From contig JADILW010000003.1 in the NCBI GenBank assembly GCA_017695095.1, positions 1 to 42,751 on the forward strand: 42,751 nucleotides of DNA. The letters are read 5' to 3'. This document shows positions 8,696 to 16,819 of the stretch, piece after piece. The notes beneath the pieces are model-generated. The model worked only from the letters and a program-made list of their open reading frames with translations, ran no database searches and was not told the origin of the DNA. The first letter of the stretch is position 1; each line of letters begins with the position of its first letter. Source of the DNA: Candidatus Cryptobacteroides avistercoris (GTDB lineage Bacteria; Bacteroidota; Bacteroidia; Bacteroidales; UBA932). The translations under genes were made by a program, and so were the position numbers.

Positions 8696-8731
8696 TGAGT
8701 CATGTTTTGGCGCATGTCTATGGTATTTTTG
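8696..8731 (+). promoter_or_regulatory. Island operator/promoter B (unit running to the DUF262 genes)
   Basis: TGAGTCA (8696-8702), spacer TGTTT, TGGCGCA (8708-8714), nine bases, then -7 box TATTTTTG (8724-8731). It is divergent from site C, with 20 bases between the two inverted repeats. Confidence 0.6.
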
Positions 8732-8780
8732 CAGATAGAAAAAGAAAAGCAACAGCCCAGGTTGGACTTTTTTGAAGAAA

Positions 8781-9024
8781 TGAAAAATAATCATATCTTT
8801 AAAAGAATTTTGACGAAAACGAACGTGTTGGTCAGTTCTCGGATACGAATCTGGAACATTCAAAGAAGAGAGAACAGGCGGACATCTTCTCACGTCATAT
8901 CACTTGTGGTATGTGCGTGGGGCTGTTGCTTGTTTCATCTTCAAGGTTTTCCAGAACCTGTATCCTGAAATCGGCAGTGGCGCCACGCTTTCGTTTTGTG
9001 ATAAATGGCATTAAGACTAAATAA
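8781..9024 (+). pseudogene. Probable frameshifted small gene
   Basis: Directly downstream of promoter B, no single frame gives a convincing protein. An ATG at 8781 starts MKNNHIFK, then an A-rich run (near 8799-8803) shifts to a frame reading NFDENERVGQFSDTNLEHSK and on to REQADIFSRHI. Around 8905 a third frame reads naturally as GAVACFIFKVFQNLYPEIGS and ends at a TAA near 9013. Each segment has ordinary coding composition where the others do not. This suggests a roughly 75-residue gene broken by two indels, or assembly errors. It could instead be a long leader with no gene. Confidence 0.3.
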
Positions 9025-9033
9025 ACGATAATT

Positions 9034-9342
9034 ATGGCAACAATTTCTATGATTGAACATCGTAGTGCCTGGTATGACATTTATGATGAGAGTGGCAAGA
9101 AGCAGAAGACCCTAAGTGACAGCATTGGAGAGGTATTAGGGTGGAGTTCGTCGTTCTTTATAGTACACAGACATTCCTGGTATGACCTGTATGATGCTTC
9201 CGGGAAAAAGTACAAGACAATGAGCGATTCAATCGGCTCGTTTGTCAGCATCTCCGGAGGTACATTCATCATGCGCCGGAGCGCCTGGCTGGACACATAC
9301 GATAACTCCGGGAGAAAAGTCAATACAAGGACAGCACGTTAA
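9034..9342 (+). CDS. Small protein made of three ~34-residue repeats
   Basis: The 102-aa protein is almost entirely three tandem repeats: SAWYDIYDESGKKQKTLSDS, SWYDLYDASGKKYKTMSDS and SAWLDTYDNSGRKVNTR. The pattern is [R/H]-x-S-W-Y-D-x-Y-D-x-S-G-K-K, joined by short hydrophobic linkers (FFIVHRH; TFIMRR), suggesting a small beta-propeller-like or beta-solenoid fold. No signal peptide. No named domain is recognised, though similar WY/GKK repeat proteins occur in Bacteroidetes. It lies 12 bases before the first DUF262 gene with no promoter between, so it is probably cotranscribed and may be an accessory or immunity component of that pair. Confidence 0.6.
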   Translation: MATISMIEHRSAWYDIYDESGKKQKTLSDSIGEVLGWSSSFFIVHRHSWYDLYDASGKKYKTMSDSIGSFVSISGGTFIMRRSAWLDTYDNSGRKVNTRTAR

Positions 9343-9354
9343 ACAATTTGTGAT

Positions 9355-11232
9355 ATGGAACCAATACTATCTATAAGTGAAATATTCAATTCTTATCTGA
9401 AGGACGACGAATATATGGTAATCCCGTCATACCAAAGAGGCTATGAATGGGATGCAGACGATATCAGAATATTGCTTGACGACATCGCCAAATTTGCGAC
9501 AGCTGGCTTGGATAACGATAAATTCTATTGTCTGCAACACATCACCTTGATTAAGAAGAATGATAAAGACGGGCACACATTTTATAATATCGTAGACGGC
9601 CAGCAGCGTATTACCACATTGGCTATAATACTCTCATTCTACGGGAAAGGCCAAATGTTCGGGGACAAACTGCGATATGAGGTCCGGACTGAAACAGGAA
9701 AATTTCTGAAAGACTATATTTTCACACGGAAATACTGGAGAGGAAATTATTCTGAAAAGCCACGGCATAAAGACGAATATTATATTATGCAGGCTGCAGA
9801 TATAGTCAGGAAATGGGAATCAGAAACTCCAAAACAAAAGGACTTTGCTCTTGAAGATTTCATTGATGCTTTACTCGCCAAAGTCAAGATAATCGTCAAT
9901 GATGTAAGCGGCAATGAAGAAACTGTCTTCGCAAACATCAATGGCGTGAAAGCTGAACTTGACGGAGCCGACCTGTTGCGTGCAGTACAGATTACAAGGT
10001 CGGCAGAAGAAAAATATGAGACCTCAGATTCCGATACCCATAAAGAAAATAAAGAAAATAAAGAAAATAAAGTAAATGAGTACCGGGTAAAAATGGGAAT
10101 GGAACTCGATTCTATCAATTTATGGTGCAATTTTCCGGAAGTCCGCAAATATCTTGAACTTTTTCTTCCTGAGAATGCTTTTGAGAAATCGGGCTTTTTT
10201 GTCAAAGATCATCCGATAGATTACCTGTACAGGATGATGTATGAGATTCATTCAGACAAGACTGCGAAGTTTGAATTTCGCTTCTTTGAGTACGGACTTA
10301 ACAAAAACAGCAAGAATAATGATGACAACTGGGAAATGTATGAAGAACTGAAAAATATTTACAGTTCTTTATACGACTGGTATGGCGACAATGAAATATA
10401 CCATTATACCGCCTATTTGTTTTCCCAGCATAAACAGAGTTTAAATTTTAAGACCATTTATGAAAAATGGGATAATCTTGGCTCTAAACAGGAATTTGCC
10501 AGATATCTTAAAAACATGATTGTTGAGATGTTGCTTCGCAGGTTCAATGACGAAGACAACGGTTCTGGCAATTCACAAAGTGATGCTCATGTTCAAGAAT
10601 ACAAGACTGATCTTTTAAAGGAGATTTCTGATATACAACATAACTGGTATGGAGATCCTATGTCAAGCACAATACTGATATTGTCTGATGTTATTCTCTG
10701 CACACGCAAAAATTCGCTGAACAGGTTGCCGATTGACCGTTTCAGACGCAATTCAGAAGACATAGAACACATCGGATGCAGGACTCCTAATGAGGAAGAT
10801 TGTGCAGATACCATCAAATGGAGAGCATATATAGAGGAAATCGAGAAAAGCGGGATCGACATAGAGAAAGATACCATAAAACGATGGAAAGCAAGTCTTG
10901 AGAGTAGTTCTGATACACAAAAACAGATTGATAAAATCGTATCGGAACTGAATGCATACGGTTTGAATTCATTAGGCAACCTTGTCCTGCTTGACCAAAG
11001 TGTAAACCGCAGCTATCGTAATGCTTCATTTCACAAAAAGAAAATGATAATTCTTTCACATTATTTTGGGAACACAGAAGAAATCAAGGGAAAGAGTGAG
11101 AAAAATATAAAACCAATCCGCCCGTACACATTGAAAGTATTTTCATCAGAAGAAGATAACAAGTGGACACTTGAGGACATAAAAAGAACAGCGGAAGCTC
11201 TTTCCGGTACAATTAAAAAATTTATAGCATAA
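9355..11232 (+). CDS. DUF262/DUF1524 protein (GmrSD-like type IV restriction family)
   Basis: The N-terminal DUF262 domain is clear: IPSYQRGYEW (residues 23-32) and DGQQRITTL (81-89), the ParB/Srx-like nucleotide-binding and hydrolysis motifs of GmrS. The C-terminal part carries a DUF1524-like HNH region: DIEHIGC near residue 470, where the usual sequence is EHI-hydrophobic-P, and LNSLGNLVLLDQ then NRSYRNASF around 535-560. Because the HNH proline is replaced, activity is less certain. Length is 625 aa. Relatives cut modified (often glucosylated) phage DNA. Low GC sets it apart from the core. A 9-base microsatellite at 10042-10077 makes a charged linker. The second DUF262 gene starts 6 bases after the stop. 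Confidence 0.85.
   Translation: MEPILSISEIFNSYLKDDEYMVIPSYQRGYEWDADDIRILLDDIAKFATAGLDNDKFYCLQHITLIKKNDKDGHTFYNIVDGQQRITTLAIILSFYGKGQMFGDKLRYEVRTETGKFLKDYIFTRKYWRGNYSEKPRHKDEYYIMQAADIVRKWESETPKQKDFALEDFIDALLAKVKIIVNDVSGNEETVFANINGVKAELDGADLLRAVQITRSAEEKYETSDSDTHKENKENKENKVNEYRVKMGMELDSINLWCNFPEVRKYLELFLPENAFEKSGFFVKDHPIDYLYRMMYEIHSDKTAKFEFRFFEYGLNKNSKNNDDNWEMYEELKNIYSSLYDWYGDNEIYHYTAYLFSQHKQSLNFKTIYEKWDNLGSKQEFARYLKNMIVEMLLRRFNDEDNGSGNSQSDAHVQEYKTDLLKEISDIQHNWYGDPMSSTILILSDVILCTRKNSLNRLPIDRFRRNSEDIEHIGCRTPNEEDCADTIKWRAYIEEIEKSGIDIEKDTIKRWKASLESSSDTQKQIDKIVSELNAYGLNSLGNLVLLDQSVNRSYRNASFHKKKMIILSHYFGNTEEIKGKSEKNIKPIRPYTLKVFSSEEDNKWTLEDIKRTAEALSGTIKKFIA
10042..10077 (+). repeat. 9-base tandem repeat within the DUF262 gene
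   Basis: AAAGAAAAT occurs three times in perfect tandem (10042-10068), then once as AAAGTAAAT. It encodes KENKENKENKVN. Because the unit is 9 bases, copy-number change alters linker length without breaking the frame. Confidence 0.8.
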
Positions 11233-11238
11233 TTTGCC

Positions 11239-13461
11239 ATGGAACAGAAACATTTATCAGAACTACTTGAAAAGAATATAGTCGTACCAGAAATCCAGAG
11301 AGAATATGTCTGGGGGTCCCGAAAGGAAATATTCGTTCAGTTTATTGATACTTTAAAGGATGCAGAAGCCGGGAATATCAAATTAGGATTCCTCTATTCA
11401 TATTCAAGGAACGGAGAAGAATATATTATTGACGGCCAGCAACGCTTTACCACTCTCGTGCTGCTGCTATATTATCTGTCACTTAAAAATCCGAAGAATA
11501 CCGAAGATTTTAGACGGAGATTGAAGACAGATTCTGCCAATATGGCCTTTACATACCGAGTAAGGACTAATACAGAGCAGTTTATGAAAGATCTTTTTGC
11601 GAGCGGGGTCTGCTCACGGGAAGAGATACTGGACAGCCCATGGTATCACCAATATTATGATAATGATTTGACTATCAGGTCAATGATTAATTTTCTCGAT
11701 TGTCTGAAGTCCACAGGGCTGGAATATGACTACGATAATTTGCTCAATGTGTCGTTCTGGTATTATCCTGTGGACAAGACCTCGATGGGGGAAGAACTGT
11801 ATATAACGATGAACAGCAGAGGAAAGGCTTTGGACAGTGCAGAACACCTGAAACCTCTGCTTATGAAAAACGAACCGGACAAAGACAGGAACTGGGGTAG
11901 AATATGGGATAACTGGGAAGAATTCTTCTTCGGGATACTAGGCAAGAGGGAGATCAGTTGCATAAATGTGGCAATGAATAATTTCATTAGGCTTGTTTGG
12001 GAATTGGAAACCTGCGGAGAGCATGATGTACTTGACCCGACAGCGGCAAAAGAAGATATTGAACTTGGCAAAATTAATCTTAAGGAGATCTGGCATTATT
12101 TCACTGCCCTGGAGGCTTTGTATAATTCTGAGTTCAAGATAGAAATCAACAGGCTTTTCGGTGATGAAGTAAATGGGGTAAAAGATGCCAATATGTTGAT
12201 TCTTAAATCTTTGTTATGCGCATGCAGATTCCATACGTTTGACAAATATGAACATAGAAGAGTATATGAACGGGTATACAATGCGTTCCAACGGAGACGG
12301 ATATTGAATCATATACCTCTTCTAAAGCTTCTGAAAAAATATCGGGAATGTTATGGCGGAAAGACTTTTTATGAAATTATATTGGAGAACTGCGGCAAAA
12401 ATTGGAACGACAAAGATTATCCGACACCTCCTTTTGACGAAAAAGAATGCAAACTGGTACAACTCATTCAGGATTCAATCAATAGAGATGATGATGAAAT
12501 ATCAATCAGTGGAATTCTTCCTTTGCTTGGTATTCTTGGCAAAATTAAATATTCTGACATTGAAGAGGAATTCTGGAGGGTGTGCAGACGCGATATAGGA
12601 AGTCATAAGATATGGAATGGAGACTTGTCAATACTAATCGGATGGAGTTGCGATGAAACAGGCAAGTTCGATTTGTCTAAATTCAGACATTACGCAGATT
12701 TAATTGATGCACTGTTTCCTGGGAAAGACAGTACCGGACATGAAATTGATCTGTTCCGAAGAGTTGTAATCGTCGGAATCCCGAATTACCAGCCGGTCAG
12801 TAGAGGTGGGTACAAAACTTTCGGGTGGGAATGGCAGGACTGGAGGAAACTAATCGATAATAATCCTGATGCTTTTAAGGAATTCATTGATGAAATAGGT
12901 GATGGAAGTCCAGAATCTATGAGCAGCTATATTCAAACACATTGTACTACGGTTAATAAGTATACTGATTTTGCCGTTGATAATTATCTGCTTGATTTTA
13001 CGCATAATTCATGCTCTTGTGATATCAGAGATGATGAAAAAAGAAATGATTATAATATCTATGTCAAGGGCGGAATTTTAAGACATACCAGATGTATACT
13101 GCGCTATAATGCTTTAATCCTGAAGGAATTCGGAGGAGATTACAAGGCAGATAAAAGAAATGACAGACATTTGATAGGTATCGGGGAGTGGGGCGTCTGG
13201 TATTGGGCTGATAAATGGTATAACTGTGTCGTTATGGACAATGTACAATATAAGATAGACATACGATATGACAATAAGGAAAAATCATGCAGTCTGACAG
13301 TAAAATGCAGCAATAATGAACCTTGCGACTTAACCCTGCAGGGATTTGAATGGAGAGAAAAGGAGTATACTAAAGTAATCAGACAGACCGAGTTCAATCC
13401 GAAAGAAATCAAGCGGAAGGTCATTGAAACCATTAACGAAATCGATATGCAAAAAAAATAA
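11239..13461 (+). CDS. Second DUF262 protein, no recognisable HNH domain
   Basis: The N-terminal DUF262 motifs are present: VPEIQREYVW (residues 16-25) and DGQQRF (65-70). The remaining ~650 residues do not show a DUF1524/HNH signature to my eye. A middle segment is helical and charged, and the C-terminal ~120 residues (GIGEWGVWYWADKWYNC onward) look beta-rich with many Trp, Tyr and Cys. The 740-aa length is large for the family. It overlaps functionally with the upstream DUF262 gene: the start is 6 bases after that stop. AT-rich like its partner. A strong terminator follows. The paired arrangement suggests two subunits of one restriction-like complex. Confidence 0.8.
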   Translation: MEQKHLSELLEKNIVVPEIQREYVWGSRKEIFVQFIDTLKDAEAGNIKLGFLYSYSRNGEEYIIDGQQRFTTLVLLLYYLSLKNPKNTEDFRRRLKTDSANMAFTYRVRTNTEQFMKDLFASGVCSREEILDSPWYHQYYDNDLTIRSMINFLDCLKSTGLEYDYDNLLNVSFWYYPVDKTSMGEELYITMNSRGKALDSAEHLKPLLMKNEPDKDRNWGRIWDNWEEFFFGILGKREISCINVAMNNFIRLVWELETCGEHDVLDPTAAKEDIELGKINLKEIWHYFTALEALYNSEFKIEINRLFGDEVNGVKDANMLILKSLLCACRFHTFDKYEHRRVYERVYNAFQRRRILNHIPLLKLLKKYRECYGGKTFYEIILENCGKNWNDKDYPTPPFDEKECKLVQLIQDSINRDDDEISISGILPLLGILGKIKYSDIEEEFWRVCRRDIGSHKIWNGDLSILIGWSCDETGKFDLSKFRHYADLIDALFPGKDSTGHEIDLFRRVVIVGIPNYQPVSRGGYKTFGWEWQDWRKLIDNNPDAFKEFIDEIGDGSPESMSSYIQTHCTTVNKYTDFAVDNYLLDFTHNSCSCDIRDDEKRNDYNIYVKGGILRHTRCILRYNALILKEFGGDYKADKRNDRHLIGIGEWGVWYWADKWYNCVVMDNVQYKIDIRYDNKEKSCSLTVKCSNNEPCDLTLQGFEWREKEYTKVIRQTEFNPKEIKRKVIETINEIDMQKK

Positions 13462-13483
13462 ACTGCACTTTGCCTGTCAATCC

Positions 13484-13527
13484 AGCCCCACTTGCGTCGC
13501 TTTTTGGCGCAGGTGGGCTTTTATTTT
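13484..13527 (+). terminator. Terminator of the DUF262 operon, with an operator inside it
   Basis: AGCCCCACTTGCG (13484-13496) pairs with CGCAGGTGGGCT (13508-13519), with one bulged C and one G-T pair, followed by a T-rich tail. The loop and 3' arm also contain the island operator copy that serves the next gene. Confidence 0.75.
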
Positions 13528-13528
13528 G
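13493..13528 (+). promoter_or_regulatory. Island operator/promoter D (PHP gene)
   Basis: TGCGTCG (13493-13499), spacer CTTTT, TGGCGCA (13505-13511), nine bases, then box TTATTTTG (13521-13528). The core CG-CTTTT-TGGC is identical to that at the WYL gene. The ATG at 13559 is 30 bases downstream of the box. Confidence 0.6.
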
Positions 13529-13558
13529 TGTCTGTAAAAATGAATAAACTTATAAATT

Positions 13559-15121
13559 ATGGCATTTGCTCATCTTCATGTCCACACTACTTACTCCATC
13601 TGTGAGGGAGTTGCCAGAATCGGAGAACTGTTCCGACGGGCAAAGGAATTGGGACAACTAGGACTGGCTATTACGGATCATGAAGTACTGTCTGGAGTTC
13701 CGACATTCCTGTCCGTGGCAAAAGAATATCCGAGTATTAAACCTGTTATCGGATGCGAGATATATTTGACCGACCACTATGACCATAAAATCAAGGATTA
13801 CGGGCATCGCAGGCGTTTTCATCTGACGCTGCTGGCTAAGAATCTGACTGGCTATAGGAATTTAGTCAAAATCGTAACAATAAGCCATCTTGAGGGAAAT
13901 TTCCTTGGCAAGCCGAGAGTTAGCCATGAAGTCCTCGCCACGCATCACGATGGGCTGATAGCCTTGTCCGGCTGTTTTGCCGGAGAGATACCTCGGGCGA
14001 TATTGAACGATGACATGGATAAGGCGGAGGCTGCCATAAGATGGTACCAGGAGGTTTTCGGAGACGATTTCTACTTAGAAGTCATGGCGCACAACTGGTC
14101 GAAACCCGGCAAAGGCCACAATCTCAGAGAGAGACAGGACAAGGTCAATGCTGCAATCTTCGGTCTTGCCGAAAAGTATAACGTAGATGTTGTCGCGACT
14201 AACGATGTGCATTTCGTCATGAAAGAGGACGCGGCCTTGCAGGATGCCGTCTTGGCGGAATATCTGTTTGAAGGAGAACAGTACAGTCCGTTATGTACAG
14301 GAGAGGAGTATCTGAAATCCGAACAGGAAATGCTCGCACTTTTCCCTGAACATCCGGAAGTGGTCAGCAATACGATGAAGGTGCTGGACAAGGTGGAGCG
14401 TTACAGTATAGAGTGTCCTCCTGAGGTGCCGGATTATCCAGTTCCTGAAGGGTGTTCGCAGGATGAATTTCTTCGGCGGCTCTGTGAGGACGCTTTGGAA
14501 CAGAAAGGGTGCAGCGACACAGCACATAGTGGCCGGCTTGAAAACGAACTCAAGATGGCAACAGAATCCGGATTTGCCAATCTGTTCCTGATTCTCAGGG
14601 ATCTTGTATGGACTTGCAAGGGAAACGGAAAGATTCTGATTCCCGGAAGTAGAGATATGGTAAGTTCGCTTATAAATTATCTTCTGGGGATTGTGGAGTC
14701 TGATCCCGTTGAATCTAATCTGCCGGAGAGATTCCAAAGTAATCGCGAGTATAGATATCCGGAAATAAGGTTTATGGTCCACAAGGAAAATCTTCAATTT
14801 GTTGTATCATATCTGAGACATAAATATGGCTGGCAACATATGGCAGAGACCATACGCTACATTGGTCCAAGTTGGAATGAAGCTGCTGAAATTGTGGAAA
14901 AATTCAATTTGCCGCTTGACCGGCAGTATGATTTGTTCAAGACTCGTTATTCGGTTCAAGAACGAAAGGGAAGTATCCTTCTTGGGAAAAAGCCGATGTC
15001 GGAATATGTTCCGTTGTCATCGTTCGGTTCAGACAATGACATGGTCAGTCAATACTCTTGTTCCAATCTCTTGGATATCTCAATAGGGCCTGTCCTTATT
15101 GATTTTGTTCCAATTGATTGA
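13559..15121 (+). CDS. PHP-domain protein on a polymerase-dead DnaE scaffold
   Basis: The first ~220 residues match the PHP exonuclease domain of DNA polymerase III alpha (DnaE) with metal ligands retained: HLHVH (5-9), TDH (39-41), GCE (65-67), FHLTLLAKN (His88), SGCFAGE (137-143) and VVATNDVHF (211-219). Residues ~300-410 follow the start of the DnaE palm, but DnaE's PGRGSGAGS becomes PGSRDMVSS (362-370), and the PDFDVDF catalytic triad region becomes PEIRFMV (401-407), losing the metal-binding aspartates. The fingers, beta-binding and OB regions are absent: 520 aa instead of ~1,150. So it is probably a metal-dependent nuclease or phosphatase, not a polymerase. It is a separate transcription unit with its own island promoter. 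Confidence 0.8.
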   Translation: MAFAHLHVHTTYSICEGVARIGELFRRAKELGQLGLAITDHEVLSGVPTFLSVAKEYPSIKPVIGCEIYLTDHYDHKIKDYGHRRRFHLTLLAKNLTGYRNLVKIVTISHLEGNFLGKPRVSHEVLATHHDGLIALSGCFAGEIPRAILNDDMDKAEAAIRWYQEVFGDDFYLEVMAHNWSKPGKGHNLRERQDKVNAAIFGLAEKYNVDVVATNDVHFVMKEDAALQDAVLAEYLFEGEQYSPLCTGEEYLKSEQEMLALFPEHPEVVSNTMKVLDKVERYSIECPPEVPDYPVPEGCSQDEFLRRLCEDALEQKGCSDTAHSGRLENELKMATESGFANLFLILRDLVWTCKGNGKILIPGSRDMVSSLINYLLGIVESDPVESNLPERFQSNREYRYPEIRFMVHKENLQFVVSYLRHKYGWQHMAETIRYIGPSWNEAAEIVEKFNLPLDRQYDLFKTRYSVQERKGSILLGKKPMSEYVPLSSFGSDNDMVSQYSCSNLLDISIGPVLIDFVPID

Positions 15122-15127
15122 TTTAGA

Positions 15128-15167
15128 CTGAAAACGAGGCCGCTTACGCAAAATCTGCCGTTTTCAG
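15128..15167. repeat. Inverted repeat between convergent genes
   Basis: CTGAAAACG (15128-15136) and CGTTTTCAG (15159-15167) are perfect inverted copies between the convergent PHP and ATPase genes. No T-tract follows, so a termination role is uncertain. Confidence 0.45.
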
Positions 15168-15219
15168 GTTCTTCGGGCCATTCGTGAGTCGGCATCAGCC
15201 GCGTATGTCATATTGTCTA

Positions 15220-16494
15220 TCAGTCCTTTAGACACCCGATGGGAACTACATAAACTCCGTCTGCTCGACGATAGGCGAATTTCCCTGTTGCCGTCAGTAT
15301 CATAAGGAAGGACGGGGCTTTCATCTTGTCCGTATCGATCTTTGCCGCCAATGTTTTCAGTGTAGCTGCGCCTTGCTCTATAAGCTGGTCTCCTCCGAGT
15401 TTTATCTCGACAAGCCCGAATCTGCCGTTGCGCAGGTGGACGACGGCGTCACATTCGAGGCCGTTCTTGTCCCGAAAATGATAAACTTGTCCATCCAGAG
15501 CACCTGCGAATACGCGTAAATCCCGGATGCAAAGTGTCTCAAACAACAACCCCATTGTATTCAGGTCATGAATCAGGTCCTTGGGGCCAAGGCCCAAAGC
15601 GGCGACAGCTATTGACGGATCGACAAAGTATCTGGTGTCAGATGTCCGGATAGCTGTTTTTGAACGCAAATTGGGATTCCACGCAAGAGAATCTTCTATG
15701 ACAAAAATCTTTTTCAGGGCGTCGATGTAGGAGGTGACTGTCTTTGCATCCGTCGATTCTTCATCATTCACCCGCATATCTTCTACGATTGTGCTGATGG
15801 GGACCTGTGAACCCTGATGCCGAGCATACGATCGCATCAAGCGGTTTGCCCGTTCTCGATTGCGTCGAACGCCGTCTACGCGAGATATGTCCGAACGTGT
15901 CACAGCGTCATAATAGTATTTCACCTGGTCCAGGGCAATATCCCCGGTTTGTAAGGATGCACGAGGCCATCCTCCCCGGCAAATTAAAAAGGCAATATCA
16001 TCAAGCGACAATTTATTCATTCCCATGATGTTGTCGGGAGTCTCAAACATGTCCTCCAAACTCACTTCTCCAGAAGATTCTCCAGACTCGTATAAACTCA
16101 TGGGTCGCATTGTCAGCCATGCAAACCGGCCGGCTCCGGAATGATGGATTTCTTCTGTCTTTGCGGGAATAGCGGATCCCGTCAAGATAAAAAGACCGTC
16201 GCCTTCTCTATGGTCAACTTCAAAACGGATTGTATCCCACAATTTGGGAGCGAGTTGCCATTCATCCACCAATATGGGGGATTCCCCCACCAACAGCACT
16301 TTGGGGTTTATATCGGCCATACGGAGATTCTGTTCTTTGTACAAAGGGTCGTCCATGTAGATGATTGTGGATGCCTGTTGCTCCGCAGTCGTGGTCTTGC
16401 CACACCATTTAGGCCCTTCAATCAAAACGGCTCCGATGCCAGCAAGCTTTCGTTGCAGCTCCTTATCCGCAATTCTCGGTTTATATGTCTTCAT
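15220..16494 (-). CDS. AAA ATPase with C-terminal DUF4143
   Basis: The 424-aa protein has a Walker A motif GPKWCGKT (residues 27-34), a Walker B-like segment ending LVDEWQ, and the sensor region LTGSAIP typical of the AAA_14 group. A C-terminal DUF4143 nuclease-like domain follows (DAVVHLRNGRFGLVEIKLGG, with E-x-K). The function of this widespread family is unsettled; members resemble STAND-like or transposase-helper ATPases. I choose the ATG at 16494 (MKTYKPRIADKE) because a -7 box TATCTTTG lies ~20 bases upstream of it. Its promoter does not show the island operator; instead it has tandem TTCGGC-type repeats. Confidence 0.85.
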   Translation of the reverse strand: MKTYKPRIADKELQRKLAGIGAVLIEGPKWCGKTTTAEQQASTIIYMDDPLYKEQNLRMADINPKVLLVGESPILVDEWQLAPKLWDTIRFEVDHREGDGLFILTGSAIPAKTEEIHHSGAGRFAWLTMRPMSLYESGESSGEVSLEDMFETPDNIMGMNKLSLDDIAFLICRGGWPRASLQTGDIALDQVKYYYDAVTRSDISRVDGVRRNRERANRLMRSYARHQGSQVPISTIVEDMRVNDEESTDAKTVTSYIDALKKIFVIEDSLAWNPNLRSKTAIRTSDTRYFVDPSIAVAALGLGPKDLIHDLNTMGLLFETLCIRDLRVFAGALDGQVYHFRDKNGLECDAVVHLRNGRFGLVEIKLGGDQLIEQGAATLKTLAAKIDTDKMKAPSFLMILTATGKFAYRRADGVYVVPIGCLKD

Positions 16495-16515
16495 GGCATG
16501 GTACTGATTATGAGG

Positions 16516-16523
16516 CAAAGATA
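16516..16523 (-). promoter_or_regulatory. -7 box of the AAA/DUF4143 gene
   Basis: Minus-strand TATCTTTG, a perfect TAnnTTTG box, about 20 bases before the ATG at 16494. The island inverted repeat is not at the -16 position here. Confidence 0.6.
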
Positions 16524-16539
16524 GCGATATTTCTTGAAA

Positions 16540-16620
16540 TTCCCGGCTTTGGCCAAATTCTATTCCGTGTTTCGGCTAAAATCTATTCCGTTATTCGGCT
16601 GAAAATTATTTCGGCAGTAA
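16540..16620. repeat. Tandem ~23-base repeats upstream of the ATPase gene
   Basis: Two good copies of TATTCCG, 4-5 bases, TTCGGCT-rAAAAT lie at 16561-16583 and 16584-16607, with partial copies at 16607-16620 (TATTTCGGC) and around 16543-16560 (TTCCCGGCTTTGGCC). They span the region upstream of the -7 box and could be regulator or self-binding sites. Confidence 0.6.
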
Positions 16621-16748
16621 GTTGATGAAATAAGAGTATCCGACACCAGGGAAAAGCACCATAGTCGGAAATGATGTCAGAATATGACAGTTTTTTCGAT
16701 TAGGATTTTGTGGTACGGCCGAAGCCAATACGGAAATTACCCGGCAGT

Positions 16749-16784
16749 AATGTCGTAATATGGCATAGCCCTAGGCTAAATTTG
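16749..16784 (+). promoter_or_regulatory. Island operator/promoter E (RecA-fold ATPase operon)
   Basis: AATGTCG (16749-16755), spacer TAATA, TGGCATA (16761-16767), nine bases, then -7 box TAAATTTG (16777-16784). The left half is the least conserved at its first base, but the G-Y-C core is kept. Confidence 0.6.
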
Positions 16785-16819
16785 CCTTCGTGAAGGAGAC
16801 AGGCGGACATATTGTCAAG

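Noticed and set aside
8582-8893. 103-aa minus-strand ORF across the divergent promoter
   Set aside because: Covers both operators C and B, and is rich in Phe/Leu/Cys without family resemblance.
8970-9033. An eighth operator copy just before the triple-repeat gene
   Set aside because: TGGCGCC and TGGCATT occur there, but no -7 box lies 16 bases downstream of either.
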